The notes beneath the pieces are model-generated. The model did not search any database, was not told the origin of the DNA, and saw nothing but the letters and a program-made list of their open reading frames with translations. This document shows positions 18,744 to 28,351 of a stretch of 64,000 bases of DNA, piece after piece. A program made the position numbers and the translations under genes. The stretch covers positions 124,001 through 188,000 of the forward strand of contig NZ_JALJEJ010000006.1 of NCBI RefSeq assembly GCF_022953055.1, read 5' to 3'. This stretch comes from Mucilaginibacter straminoryzae (lineage in GTDB: Bacteria > Bacteroidota > Bacteroidia > Sphingobacteriales > Sphingobacteriaceae). Within the stretch, counting starts at the first letter, position 1, and every line of letters begins with the position of its first letter.

Positions 18744-19543
18744 AGGGTTTCTGGTTATCATTCCGGTCTGAATTCTACAAAAGCCGAAAAACATTAGGCT
18801 TCTGGGGCTCCATCTTGCTGCCTTTATTAATATGCATGCTCGTTTTTTGGGGAACCTACGCACATTCGGAAAAAATGCAGCAACTTTCGGGCACGTTGTT
18901 ATGGCTGCAACTTTCGGGCGGTATCCTGAATATTATGGGTGTACTGCTGCTGCCGATGTATATCATCTTCCTCAGCTATTCGGTAAATAACATTGAACAT
19001 AAATCCGAGACCTGGAAAACCTTGTTCAGTCTGCCTATTCCTAAATGGTCTGTCTATAGCGCGAAATATGCTTATGCATTTATGCTACTGGTAATCTGCC
19101 TGTCGCTTTTCTTTTCGCTGACCATTGCTACCGGCTATCTACTCGAACTGGTTAAGCCCGAATTAAAATTTCACGAGGGCTCTATATCCGAAAGCCTGCT
19201 AAGGCTTTATATTAAATTATTCTTCAATTCACTGGGTATCCTGTCAATTCAATTTCTGCTCAGCCTGCTTTGGAGCGACTTTATCAAACCAATGGGCGTT
19301 GGCTTTCTGCTACTGATTGCCAGCGGTATTGGTGTGGGCGCCAACTGGAAATATATTTACCTGGTACCCTATGCACACCCGATGTTAGCCATCATGAACG
19401 TTATCCGTCGCGCAAAGGCTTCTTTTGGCAGCTTTAACATCAATGTGGTACTGCTTACCCGCGAAACCTATGTGAGCTTTATTGTAGCTGCCGTAGTATT
19501 CGTCGCCGGATTTTTCATCGTACAGAAAAGGAGTGTAAGGTAA
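18740..19543 (+). CDS. ABC transporter permease (ABC-2 type)
   Basis: 267 residues with about six membrane helices (near 22-40, 55-85, 108-135, 170-190, 195-215 and 245-262). The N-terminal FRSEFYKSRKTLGFWGSILL is typical of lantibiotic-immunity-like permeases, which move hydrophobic peptides or lipids away from the membrane. Pairs with the ATPase encoded immediately before it. Confidence 0.88.
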   Translation: MKGFWLSFRSEFYKSRKTLGFWGSILLPLLICMLVFWGTYAHSEKMQQLSGTLLWLQLSGGILNIMGVLLLPMYIIFLSYSVNNIEHKSETWKTLFSLPIPKWSVYSAKYAYAFMLLVICLSLFFSLTIATGYLLELVKPELKFHEGSISESLLRLYIKLFFNSLGILSIQFLLSLLWSDFIKPMGVGFLLLIASGIGVGANWKYIYLVPYAHPMLAIMNVIRRAKASFGSFNINVVLLTRETYVSFIVAAVVFVAGFFIVQKRSVR

Positions 19544-19624
19544 GATCTAGGCGACGTAGATTGTCCTTACAAGTAAGCACATTAATTTAAATGTGAATTT
19601 GATAAGATTTTTTCTTTCTGGGTT

Positions 19625-19731
19625 TTAGCCTCACCTAATCCTCTCCAGAGGAGAGGACTTTAATTTAAAAAAGCCTTCCAGCAACAATTTAACGCTCCAA
19701 CCTTTCCGGAGAGGGGTATGGGGAGAGGCTG
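19625..19731. repeat. CCTCTCC/GGAGAGG palindromic repeat
   Basis: Contains CCTCTCCAGAGGAGAGG and TCCGGAGAGGGGTATGGGGA, with ...GAGAGGC just before the M28 peptidase stop. Same family as 15628-15693. Lies between convergent genes and can fold as a terminator for both. Confidence 0.6.
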
Positions 19732-21081
19732 CTACCTAATCGGTTTCGGGTATACCATCTGGCTTTCGTGCCCTTCAGCGTCTACCGCTTGTACCGCGAA
19801 AAAGTAATTATCCTTAGAATAATCTAATATGGCTTCGGTGCCGGTTATGTAAAACTTCTTCTCCCAAAAAGCGCTGGTGGTTTCGCGCATCAGCACGTAG
19901 TAACCGGCAGGCTGTTTTCCGGCTTTAGGTACTTCCCATTTTAAGGTGGTTTTGTTGGTTAATCCGCTGGTAGTTACCCCTACATTTTGCGGTTCAGCAG
20001 GTGCAAGGGCCAGGTTAGCCAGTACCGACAAATTCATACGAGCTACTTTCTGAATATAGTCATAGTCGGCAAACTCGGGCAGGTCGCCATAATCAACGCC
20101 GTTTTCTTTACGTACGTTCTGGTGCTGACGGTTAAAATCTTCATTCATCTCGGTAAAACGGACAGCTGTAAATCCCTGCTGCAAGAATGGTGTATGATCC
20201 CCACCACGCAAAAAACGATCACGGCGATAGATCAACTTTACATCCAATTGCGGCACATAACGTTCTGCCACTTCTTTAATGTACCGGGCCAGTTCGCGAG
20301 AAGGACTGTCATTTTCGCCACCATTTCCAATTAAGGCAGAAAGCGCCTTTTCGTTACCGGCAACGGTGGACGGCACACCTTCACTAAAAACGCGCACGTG
20401 CGTATTATCTTTCAAGCCGTTCTCCATACCGAAGGTATTACCTACGATATCATTGTTCAGCACGGCGTCTATGTTCCAGTTCTCAGCCTTGGCGCGCTTT
20501 GCAACATTGGTAGAGCCGTTCAGGCCTTGCTCCTCCCCTGCTACGGCCATAAAAATAATGGTGGACGGAAATTGCCTTTTTGCCATTACCCTGGCGAGCT
20601 CCATCGACACCGCCGTTCCGGAAGCATCATCGACAGCTCCCGGCGCGAAGGATTTTGCATCCATCACATCATTCACCCGCGAATCATAGTGGCCGGACAC
20701 CATATAAATGCGTGTATCGTTCGGGTCGGTCCCTTTAAGAATAGCCAGCACATTCTTCAGCACCGTAGGTTTATCAATTCGCCCGCCCGCGGGTTGTGTA
20801 AACGTATCAAATTCTACATGCATCCTTCCGCCCGAAGCAGCGGCATAGCGCTCCATCTCTGCTTTGATCCAGTTGCGGGCCGCGCCAATACCCTCGGTTT
20901 TGCTGGTGGTATCGCTCAGGGTGTGGCGTGTTTTAAAACTCACCAGCTTACGCACGATAGCTTCTATATTTTTCGATGACACTTCATTCAGCATCTGGTT
21001 AATATTAGTATCAGTTTTTACGGTTGTCTGCGCGGCGGCAGGCAGGGCAAAAAGCAGGGGGAGTAGAAATCTGTACTTCAT
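19732..21081 (-). CDS. M28-family zinc aminopeptidase, secreted
   Basis: 449 residues with a signal peptide (1-17, ending ALPAAAQ). The peptidase core has zinc ligands in VSGHYDSR and PGAVDDASGT, the catalytic and ligand Glu pair in AVAGEEQGLNGS, and a later ligand Asp in LNNDIVGNT. The last 90 residues form a fibronectin-type-III-like domain (EPQNVGVTTSGLTNKTTLKW). It probably trims peptides in the periplasm or outside the cell. Confidence 0.93.
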   Translation of the reverse strand: MKYRFLLPLLFALPAAAQTTVKTDTNINQMLNEVSSKNIEAIVRKLVSFKTRHTLSDTTSKTEGIGAARNWIKAEMERYAAASGGRMHVEFDTFTQPAGGRIDKPTVLKNVLAILKGTDPNDTRIYMVSGHYDSRVNDVMDAKSFAPGAVDDASGTAVSMELARVMAKRQFPSTIIFMAVAGEEQGLNGSTNVAKRAKAENWNIDAVLNNDIVGNTFGMENGLKDNTHVRVFSEGVPSTVAGNEKALSALIGNGGENDSPSRELARYIKEVAERYVPQLDVKLIYRRDRFLRGGDHTPFLQQGFTAVRFTEMNEDFNRQHQNVRKENGVDYGDLPEFADYDYIQKVARMNLSVLANLALAPAEPQNVGVTTSGLTNKTTLKWEVPKAGKQPAGYYVLMRETTSAFWEKKFYITGTEAILDYSKDNYFFAVQAVDAEGHESQMVYPKPIR

Positions 21082-21293
21082 GTAATTCCTTTAATTGATG
21101 CAATTTAACATCTGAGCAGCAAGAGCCGCGGGCTTGAACAGAATTTTTACTTTCTTACTTAATTTTCCCTCAGATTAATTAAATTTCATTTATCAACAGT
21201 TTCGTCGTAAAGCAGTTACAAACTGCGCTATTTCAAAAAAAATGAAACCTTAAGCTGTCCCATTTACGTATCCTTGACAAACAGTACCACTTT

Positions 21294-22397
21294 ATGCCGC
21301 AGAGAGAATTGGAGCGCCTGCAACGTGTCAACCGTTTTTTAAAGCTCGAGATCAGTAAGGAAAAAGAACTGCAGGAGATAGTAGACCTGGCAGCCAGTAT
21401 TTGCAGTACGCCCACGGCGCTACTTACCTTTATAGATAAGGATACTCAGTACATCCGGTTCAAACGTTATTTTGATTATGACCGTACCACCCGCGAGGAT
21501 GCTTTTTGCAACCACGTAATTGAACAGGACGATGTAATGGTGGTGCCTGATGCCATGCTTGATCATCGTTTTGTGAACAACCCATTGGTGACCGGCAGCC
21601 CAAATATCCGTTTTTATGCAGGCTCGCCCTTAGCCACCCAGGACGGCCACCGGTTAGGAAGCCTTTGCGTAATAGACCAACAGCCAAGGGATTTAAGCGA
21701 TATCCAGCAACAAATGCTCGCTGCCTTATCCAAACAGGCCATGCAACTGCTGGAGTTTGAACAGAGCGTCCAGATTCTGAAAGAACAGTTTATCGAGGCT
21801 AAACGTGCCGAGATAGAACTCCGTTCGTTTTTTGAGAGCACTATTGATAACCACCTGCTTTTAGGTAAAAATTTTGAAGTGCTTGCCTTTAATAAGATGT
21901 GGGAGAATTATGTAAAAAGTACCGACGGCGTGGTGATCGAACGCGGCAAATCGATGATGAACTTCCTCCATCCCGAGAATGCGGAAACTTTCCTCCAGGA
22001 TTATCTTAAGGCCTTAAAGGGAACAGCGGTATTTGTGCAGCGTGAAATGAAGATTGGCGATGGCTATGGCTGGCGCATCATTAAGTTTGAACCGGCATTT
22101 AACAACAACGGTGAAATCATTGGTGTATCCGTCAACTCGACTGACATTACCAATAAGATCAAACAAGACCAGATGTTAGCAGAACAAAACGAATCGCTTA
22201 AAGAAATTGCCTTTATGCAGTCGCACGAATTCCGTCGGCCGGTTGCATCAATAATGGGGTTGATGGATATTTTAAAAATGGACGAAGGCCTGCACGAGAT
22301 AGAAGCTTTCCGTCTGCTTGAAAAAGCGGTAGCCGAACTGGACGAAAAGATCCATTTAGTAGTGAATCACGCCGGAAATAATCAAAAAGACGAGTAA
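21294..22397 (+). CDS. GAF-PAS protein with a histidine-kinase dimerisation tail
   Basis: 367 residues: GAF domain (about 12-160, with NVRFYAGSP-like NIRFYAGSPLATQDGHRLGS), a linker, a PAS domain (about 180-290, ending GVSVNSTDIT), then a HisKA-like segment with MQSHEFRRPVASIMGLMDIL. The protein ends about 65 residues after that, so the HATPase_c catalytic domain is absent. It may act as a phosphotransfer or regulatory partner. No second fragment follows in any frame before the helicase gene, so this looks like a natural short form rather than a frameshift. Confidence 0.85.
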   Translation: MPQRELERLQRVNRFLKLEISKEKELQEIVDLAASICSTPTALLTFIDKDTQYIRFKRYFDYDRTTREDAFCNHVIEQDDVMVVPDAMLDHRFVNNPLVTGSPNIRFYAGSPLATQDGHRLGSLCVIDQQPRDLSDIQQQMLAALSKQAMQLLEFEQSVQILKEQFIEAKRAEIELRSFFESTIDNHLLLGKNFEVLAFNKMWENYVKSTDGVVIERGKSMMNFLHPENAETFLQDYLKALKGTAVFVQREMKIGDGYGWRIIKFEPAFNNNGEIIGVSVNSTDITNKIKQDQMLAEQNESLKEIAFMQSHEFRRPVASIMGLMDILKMDEGLHEIEAFRLLEKAVAELDEKIHLVVNHAGNNQKDE

Positions 22398-22476
22398 AGC
22401 TTATCGATATTTATCTACCCACACATCGCGTGGTTTATTCAGGCAAGACTAACTTTTTTAGTAACTTTACTGCCTG

Positions 22477-25400
22477 ATGAAGCAAAATCTCGCCGAAAAG
22501 TACCTGGCTAAGTTTCAGGAAATTATGAGCGGCTTAAACTCCGAACAGTTAGCCGCGGTTAACAAAATAGACGGTCCCGTGATGGTGGTTGCCGGGCCCG
22601 GAACCGGGAAAACACAGATCCTCGCCGCACGTATCGGTAAAATCCTGATCGATACCGATGCCCGCCCCGAAGAGATTTTATGCTTAACCTATACCGACGC
22701 CGGCGCTGTTGCCATGCGCAAACGTTTGTTCGACTTCATCGGCCCGGACGCTTATCGCATCCATATCCATACCTTCCATGCTTTTTGTAACGAGGTAATC
22801 CAGGAGAACCTGGAATACTTCGGTAAGCTGAACCTGGAACCGCTAACCGATCTGGAATCGGCCATGTTGTTCCGCGAACTGATCGACGAGTTTCCGGACA
22901 ACCATGCCTTGAAACGCTTTACCGGCGATGTTTACTTCGAGGCTTCGCGCCTGAAAAGCCTTTTTTCTGCCATGAAGAAAGAGAACTGGGATATGCCGAT
23001 GATCGAAAAAGCGGTGAATGAGTACATCGACGATCTGCCCAACCGCGAGGAGTTCATTTATAAAAAAGGAATCCCATCAAAAGGTATCCAAAAAGGCGAC
23101 CTGAAACAGAAAGATATTGACGCGGCCAAAGAGGTGATGAAGAAACTGCTGGCGGCCGTGGCCGAATACAGCAACTTCGAACGTAAAATGAAGGAACGCA
23201 ACCGCTATGATTATGACGACATGATTATGTGGGTACTGCGGGCCTTTCGCGAGAATGAAGAAATTCTGCGTCGTTACCAGGAACGTTACCAGTATATCCT
23301 GGTAGACGAGTTTCAGGATACCAGCGGTGCCCAAAACGAACTGCTGAAATACCTATTAAGTTACTGGGAATCGCCAAACGTGTTTGTGGTGGGCGACGAC
23401 GACCAGTCGATCTACCGTTTCCAGGGCGCGAACATGAAGAATATCCTGGATTTTGCCGGCGATTATTCAGACGTGCTGCATACGGTGATCCTTCGTAATA
23501 ACTACCGTTCAAATCAATCCATCCTTGATATTTCGCGGACGCTGATCGATAATAACCGCGAACGACTAACGAAACAGCTTAACCTGGATAAAAACCTGGT
23601 GGCATCGCATCCCCGTTTTAACGAGCTTTCTGCCGACCCAGTAATCCTGGAATATGACAACCCCGACCATGAACTAGTAGACGTAGGTAACCGGATTGAG
23701 CAGCTGGTTCGCGAAGGTGTAGAACCTAACGAAATTGCGGTGATCTACCGCAACCATAACCAAGCAGAAGAGCTGATCCACTACCTGGATATGCGCAAGA
23801 TTGCCGTGAACACGAAACGAAAGATCAATATCTTCGAATTGCCCTTTGGTGAAAAGATCATCAACATCCTGCGTTACCTCTCGCTCGAACTGGACTCGCC
23901 CTACAGCGGCGACAACCTGCTGTTCGAGATTATGCACTATGATTTCTTCGAGATAAAACCCGTAGACGTTGCCCGTGCCAGCATTGCCGTTTCTAAAGCC
24001 AACTACGGCGATTCGGTCAAAACTTCGTTAAGGCAGCACATTAGTGAGTTGGCATTACCGAAACAGCCCGGCCTTTTTGATGCCGTACATAATGCCGAAA
24101 TGAAGCAATTGGTTACAGACATAGAAGCATTACTAAAAGTAGCCGTTAGCCTTAACCTGCAGCAGTTGTTTCAGCAGGTGATCGTAAAGATGGGTATACT
24201 GGCTTACGTGATGAAACAACCGGACAAAGGCTGGCATATGGAGGTGCTCACTAATCTTTTCAATTTTATAAAAGATGAAGCCCACCGTAACCCCGCCGCA
24301 AAGCTGCGCGATATAATCGCTACCATTGAACTGATGAAACGCAACGGCATCCGCCTGGACCTGAATCAGGTGATCTATGCGGCCAATGGCATCAACTTCC
24401 TTACCGCACACGGTTCTAAAGGGCTGGAATTCGAGCATGTTTTCCTGATCGGCTGTAACAAAAAGGTTTGGGATACCAAAGGCCGCAGCAGCAGCTATGC
24501 TTACCCGGATACCCTGATGCAGGCTTCGGCAGATGACATTGCTCAACGCGAAGAATCGCGCCGTTTATTTTATGTAGCACTTACCCGCGCTAAACAGCAT
24601 CTGTATATCTCTTACCCGGCTAAGGACCGAAATGGTAAAGACCTGGAGTCTTCGCAATTTGTGGGGGAGATACTGGCCGAAACCAATTTGCAGGTACAGC
24701 ATCCACATGTGAACTCCGAATCGCTGCTCAACTATTTTGCTACGCAATTCACCGAGGAAGATAAGCCGGTGCTCGACCTGCTGGATAACAACTATATCAA
24801 TATCCTGCTGCAAAACTATACACTGTCCGTTTCACACCTGAATAATTACCTGGACTGCCCGCTGAAGTTCTACTTCCAGAACCTGATCTGCGTGCCGTCG
24901 GGATTAAGTCCTGCAGCAGCATTTGGTTCGGCTGTCCACCATGCACTGAACCGCTTGTTCCGTAAACTGAAGGATAATAACAATGAATTCATGCCGCTGG
25001 ATGATTTCATGAAAGAGTTCCGCTGGTATATGTACCGCAACCGCGATCTGTTTACCGAAGAGGAATTTAAACGCAGGCTAAGCTATGGCGACCTGATCCT
25101 GCCTGCGTATTACGAATGGAACCTGCCGACATGGAATAAAGTAGCCGTTACCGAACGCAGTATCCGTAATGTGGTAATTGAAGGCGTGCCGGTAAAAGGC
25201 AACATCGATAAGATTGAATTTAACGGCAACCAGGTAACCGTGGTTGATTACAAAACCGGCAAGCTGAAGAATGCCAAAGACAAATTAAGACGGCCAGAGT
25301 TTGAAGGCGATACCGGCGGCGACTACTGGCGCCAGGGTGTATTCTATAAGCTGCTGGTAGATAATGACCGCACGAACGACTGGCAGGCCGTTAGCGCAGT

Positions 25401-25629
25401 TTTTGAGTTTATTGAACCTAAAGACGATGGCGATTATCACCACGAGAAATATGTGATCTCGCCGGAAGAAACCCGTCACGTGACGGATCAAATAGTAAAC
25501 ACGTACCGTAAGATCATGAACCACGAGTTTAATACCGGTTGTGGCAAGGCAGATTGCCAATGGTGCCATTTCGTTCGCACCAACTTTAAACAGCCCGGTA
25601 ACATTATGGAAGTCAGCGAGGAAGGGTAA
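22477..25629 (+). CDS. UvrD/Rep-type DNA helicase with C-terminal PD-(D/E)XK Fe-S nuclease domain
   Basis: 1050 residues. SF1A helicase motifs: Q motif LNSEQLAAVN, Walker A GPGTGKT (40-46), Walker B LVDEFQD (near 276), QSIYRFQGA and LTAHGSKGLEFEHVF, plus the final VALTRAKQHLYI. The last 280 residues are a RecB/AddB-like nuclease with FGSAVHHALNRLF and VVDYKTGK. Cys794, Cys1022, Cys1027 and Cys1030 are placed as in the iron-sulfur staple of AddB-type nucleases. A role in double-strand-break end processing is the natural inference. The last 21 bases of the gene are repeated at 28358-28378. Confidence 0.93.
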   Translation: MKQNLAEKYLAKFQEIMSGLNSEQLAAVNKIDGPVMVVAGPGTGKTQILAARIGKILIDTDARPEEILCLTYTDAGAVAMRKRLFDFIGPDAYRIHIHTFHAFCNEVIQENLEYFGKLNLEPLTDLESAMLFRELIDEFPDNHALKRFTGDVYFEASRLKSLFSAMKKENWDMPMIEKAVNEYIDDLPNREEFIYKKGIPSKGIQKGDLKQKDIDAAKEVMKKLLAAVAEYSNFERKMKERNRYDYDDMIMWVLRAFRENEEILRRYQERYQYILVDEFQDTSGAQNELLKYLLSYWESPNVFVVGDDDQSIYRFQGANMKNILDFAGDYSDVLHTVILRNNYRSNQSILDISRTLIDNNRERLTKQLNLDKNLVASHPRFNELSADPVILEYDNPDHELVDVGNRIEQLVREGVEPNEIAVIYRNHNQAEELIHYLDMRKIAVNTKRKINIFELPFGEKIINILRYLSLELDSPYSGDNLLFEIMHYDFFEIKPVDVARASIAVSKANYGDSVKTSLRQHISELALPKQPGLFDAVHNAEMKQLVTDIEALLKVAVSLNLQQLFQQVIVKMGILAYVMKQPDKGWHMEVLTNLFNFIKDEAHRNPAAKLRDIIATIELMKRNGIRLDLNQVIYAANGINFLTAHGSKGLEFEHVFLIGCNKKVWDTKGRSSSYAYPDTLMQASADDIAQREESRRLFYVALTRAKQHLYISYPAKDRNGKDLESSQFVGEILAETNLQVQHPHVNSESLLNYFATQFTEEDKPVLDLLDNNYINILLQNYTLSVSHLNNYLDCPLKFYFQNLICVPSGLSPAAAFGSAVHHALNRLFRKLKDNNNEFMPLDDFMKEFRWYMYRNRDLFTEEEFKRRLSYGDLILPAYYEWNLPTWNKVAVTERSIRNVVIEGVPVKGNIDKIEFNGNQVTVVDYKTGKLKNAKDKLRRPEFEGDTGGDYWRQGVFYKLLVDNDRTNDWQAVSAVFEFIEPKDDGDYHHEKYVISPEETRHVTDQIVNTYRKIMNHEFNTGCGKADCQWCHFVRTNFKQPGNIMEVSEEG
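25603..25629. repeat. Left copy of a 27-bp direct repeat flanking a cassette
   Basis: The end of the helicase gene, from ATTATGGAAGTCAGCGAGG through the stop codon. The same sequence with one mismatch is at 28352-28378. The intervening 2.7 kb is AT-richer and unrelated to its neighbours. Confidence 0.85.
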
Positions 25630-25672
25630 CACCTCTCACTCAAATAAGGTATGAATTGATAGCGCATTACCA

Positions 25673-26119
25673 CTAAAATACTATACGGTCATTTATCTCA
25701 ACATGTTTTGTACTCCACGTACGATTGGAACTGTCTTTAAGGCAGACGTATATATCGTATTTATCTTGCAACTGATCCGCAGAAAGATTGTCGTTAAACA
25801 ACAACGAAACATCTGAACTACGATATTTTGCATTAAACTCATTTTCTGTCAATGATTTTGAAAGAGTTAGAATTTTAGGTTTAAAGGCACGCATTTTTCC
25901 CCCTGTAGTTAAAATATACATTTCTCTCTTCATCTTTGAAGGTGATGTGCCGAATGTATAAACTTGTTTATTTAAACTTACGGATATTGCCTTCTCGTCT
26001 TGGTTGGGAAAAATAAGTAGAATGTCTTTTTTCGATTTACTGGAGCAATTAGACAGTACCAGTAAAGCTAGTAGTAACAAATTGTTAATGGCAATTTTTG
26101 TCCGCATTACTTCTCTCAT
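25673..26119 (-). CDS. Small lipoprotein, duplicated copy
   Basis: 148 residues from ATG 26119 (a second ATG at 26107 is equally possible). The signal peptide AINNLLLLALLVLSNC ends in a lipobox Cys, so export and lipidation are likely. The mature part is about 120 residues of unknown fold. It is nearly identical to the protein at 26299-26745, offset by 626 bp; differences cluster in the last third. It lies directly after a duplicated fragment of the metallopeptidase gene. Partner or immunity-type function is only an inference from context. Confidence 0.75.
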   Translation of the reverse strand: MREVMRTKIAINNLLLLALLVLSNCSSKSKKDILLIFPNQDEKAISVSLNKQVYTFGTSPSKMKREMYILTTGGKMRAFKPKILTLSKSLTENEFNAKYRSSDVSLLFNDNLSADQLQDKYDIYVCLKDSSNRTWSTKHVEINDRIVF

Positions 26120-26298
26120 TAAAAATGTCCGATTTAATTTTCTGCTTCTGAGCTTCAGGTAAGTAATCAAATTGGGTAGTATCCAATAGGCCTTCCCACG
26201 CTAACGAGCGGTAATAGTCCAAATCATGTAAATTACCATCAAATGATCGTAATGCTTTTGCAAATGGATCTATATAGAAATTACCAATGTATTCACCA
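26085..26298 (-). pseudogene. Duplicated 3' fragment of the metallopeptidase gene
   Basis: Read on the minus strand this gives GEYIGNFYIDPFAKALRSFD and continues to KSDIFNERSNADKNCH and a stop, matching the last 70 or so residues of the peptidase encoded at 26711-28138. It has no start and no catalytic motif. Its end overlaps the start of the following lipoprotein gene exactly as in the parental copy, so fragment plus lipoprotein were duplicated as one 626-bp unit. Confidence 0.85.
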
Positions 26299-26745
26299 CT
26301 AAAATCTTAAGCGATCATATACTTCAACTCGTTTAACCGTCCACGTACGATTGATACTATCTTTAAGGCAGACGTAAATATCATATTGATCTTCCAACTT
26401 ATTTTCGAGAATTCGGCGGTTAAACAACAACGAAACATCTGAACTATGATATTTTGCGTTAAACTCACTTTCTGTCAATGACTTTGAAAAAGTTAGAATT
26501 TTGGGTTTAAAGGCACGCATTTTTCCCCCTGTAGTTAAAATATACATTTCTCTCTCCATCTTTGAAGGTGATGTGCCGAATGTATAAACTTGTTTATTAA
26601 AACTTAACGATATTGCCTTCTCGTCTTGATTGGGAAAAATAAGTAAAATGTCCTTTTTAGCTTTATTAGAGCAATTAGATAGTAACAGTAAAGCTAATAG
26701 TAACAAATTGTTAATGGCAATTTTTGTCCGCATTACTTCCCTCAT
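26299..26745 (-). CDS. Small lipoprotein, copy next to the metallopeptidase
   Basis: 148 residues from ATG 26745 (ATG 26733 also possible). The signal peptide ends LLLSNC. The mature protein is of unknown fold with the segment SPSKMEREMYILTTGGKMRA shared exactly or nearly with its duplicate. The gene starts inside the end of the metallopeptidase gene (35-nt overlap), implying coupled expression and possibly a physical partnership. Confidence 0.8.
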   Translation of the reverse strand: MREVMRTKIAINNLLLLALLLLSNCSNKAKKDILLIFPNQDEKAISLSFNKQVYTFGTSPSKMEREMYILTTGGKMRAFKPKILTFSKSLTESEFNAKYHSSDVSLLFNRRILENKLEDQYDIYVCLKDSINRTWTVKRVEVYDRLRF

Positions 26746-28138
26746 TAAAAATGTCTGATTTAATTTTCTGCTTCTGATCCTCTGGCAGTGCTTGGAATTG
26801 AGTTGTATCTAAAAGCCCTTCCCATGCCAATGAGCGATAATAATCTAAATCATGCAAATTTCCATCTAGAGATTTTAATGCTCTAGCAAAAGGATCTATA
26901 TAAAAATTTGCTATGTATTCATGTTCATTAAGGTTAGGATCATCTGTGGGATCAAAATTTCTATACTGCTTCAATTTATCGAAAAAGTTTTGACTATTGC
27001 CTGAGTAGTGTATCGCCCGCTCGATGTATGCATGCATTGCTTCATGTATTATAGTTTGTGCGTTTTGCAACGCAGTTCTATTCGCATAATTATCAACATT
27101 AATGGTCACTCTATATTTTTGTCCACCAAAGAAACCAGTAATATCATCAGTAGTACCAGCCCAAGATGCATTGTCTACATGGCCTAAGTCAAATATAATA
27201 TCGTCATCCTGAGAGAAAGTTGCGAATAAATTTGCGACTAATGAGGAGCCGTCCTGACGCCAGTCTGCGGACAATGCTAATAACTTCCCGTATACACATT
27301 GAAGCTTTTCATTTTGTTTAAAGGCATCCGTGAATTTGATGGTTTGTACTATCAAGGGACACCCGTTAATAACCTTTCCACCTTTATATTTTTGATCCTG
27401 AGGACAATCTGATCCAGGTCCTCCACTTGGATTGCTAGGCGTTCCACCGCCAACAATCGCATAATCGGCACCCGTAAGCCCTGAAAATCCTCCTCCAAAA
27501 TCTCCGCCACCACCCACAGGAGTAGGAGAAAAATAACAGTGCCATTCCGAGTAGTCATAAGAAACATAGACAACATTTGTCGCCTTCGGTTTCTCACTGA
27601 AATTTACAGTTACCTGAACGTAAAAATCTTGCCTAATGCAATCAACTTCATTTAGCTTTTTAAAGCTGTTAACAATTGTTTTACCCATTGATCGGGCTGG
27701 TACATCAATTAATTTTGTTACTATACCCTCGACGTATTTAAAGCCCTTGGTATAATTTCCATACCAATCTTCGATAACTATATCACCACTAAATTTCTTT
27801 GTTTTTGACGTATCTATAAGATACGCTTCGTCCGGAAATTTTGTTACGAGTTCCACATGCTTTTCTTGCTTTTCATCTAAATAAAAAATGAGGTAAGTAA
27901 AATAAGCCATACGAGGCGTTCTTCGACCTGCTTTTAGATATAACTCTTTACCTGTATAAGCTACGGGAACAGTAACGTACTTCTGTTTCGATAACATCTC
28001 CTGTACGTAAGCACTATCAAATACAGGAGTCTTTTCAAGTAACTGCCTGAAGGTCTTAGCTGCAACATTTACAGAGCTTTTAGCATTCTGACTTTGCTTA
28101 GCTACTTTATCATCGAAAAACAAACTTTGCATCTGCAA
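26711..28138 (-). CDS. Putative zinc metallopeptidase, lipoprotein body (frameshifted 5' end)
   Basis: 475 residues as an uninterrupted frame (TTG 28138 or ATG 28132). The C-terminal third contains the zincin motif HEAMH (about residues 365-369, in IIHEAMHAYIERAI), consistent with a metallopeptidase. A Gly-rich stretch (about 205-240) separates it from a beta-rich N-terminal part. The frame lacks a signal sequence; a lipoprotein signal lies just upstream in another frame (28110-28289). One extra base in the A5 run at 28116-28120 (T5 on the coding strand) accounts for the break: four T would give a continuous 526-codon-scale gene. The substrate is unknown. Confidence 0.75.
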   Translation of the reverse strand: MQMQSLFFDDKVAKQSQNAKSSVNVAAKTFRQLLEKTPVFDSAYVQEMLSKQKYVTVPVAYTGKELYLKAGRRTPRMAYFTYLIFYLDEKQEKHVELVTKFPDEAYLIDTSKTKKFSGDIVIEDWYGNYTKGFKYVEGIVTKLIDVPARSMGKTIVNSFKKLNEVDCIRQDFYVQVTVNFSEKPKATNVVYVSYDYSEWHCYFSPTPVGGGGDFGGGFSGLTGADYAIVGGGTPSNPSGGPGSDCPQDQKYKGGKVINGCPLIVQTIKFTDAFKQNEKLQCVYGKLLALSADWRQDGSSLVANLFATFSQDDDIIFDLGHVDNASWAGTTDDITGFFGGQKYRVTINVDNYANRTALQNAQTIIHEAMHAYIERAIHYSGNSQNFFDKLKQYRNFDPTDDPNLNEHEYIANFYIDPFARALKSLDGNLHDLDYYRSLAWEGLLDTTQFQALPEDQKQKIKSDIFNEGSNADKNCH

Positions 28139-28289
28139 TCAAATCTTTGTTTGATTTTTGAGTTTCCGCAATAGATGTTTCCTGTTGGTGAAAGCTATCC
28201 TTTTTACAGCTGTAAACAATTAGAGAAATGGTTACTAAAGTGATAATCGTCCAAACGTAGATGGCGGCCTTGGTAAAGGTTTTCTTCAT
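28110..28289 (-). pseudogene. Out-of-frame lipoprotein signal of the metallopeptidase gene
   Basis: ATG 28289 opens 59 codons: a basic start, a hydrophobic core (YVWTIITLVTISLIVYSC) and a lipobox Cys followed by KKDS, then KDLIADAKFVFR and a stop. The last residues line up with the start of the main frame (FFDDKVAKQ) if one T is removed from the T5 run. This could be a real inactivating or phase-variable frameshift, programmed slippage, or a sequencing error. Confidence 0.75.
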
Positions 28290-28351
28290 TGAGATGGTTA
28301 GGTTTTGCTGTTATACTATTTTAACATCTACAAGTTACATACTTTTTTTCA

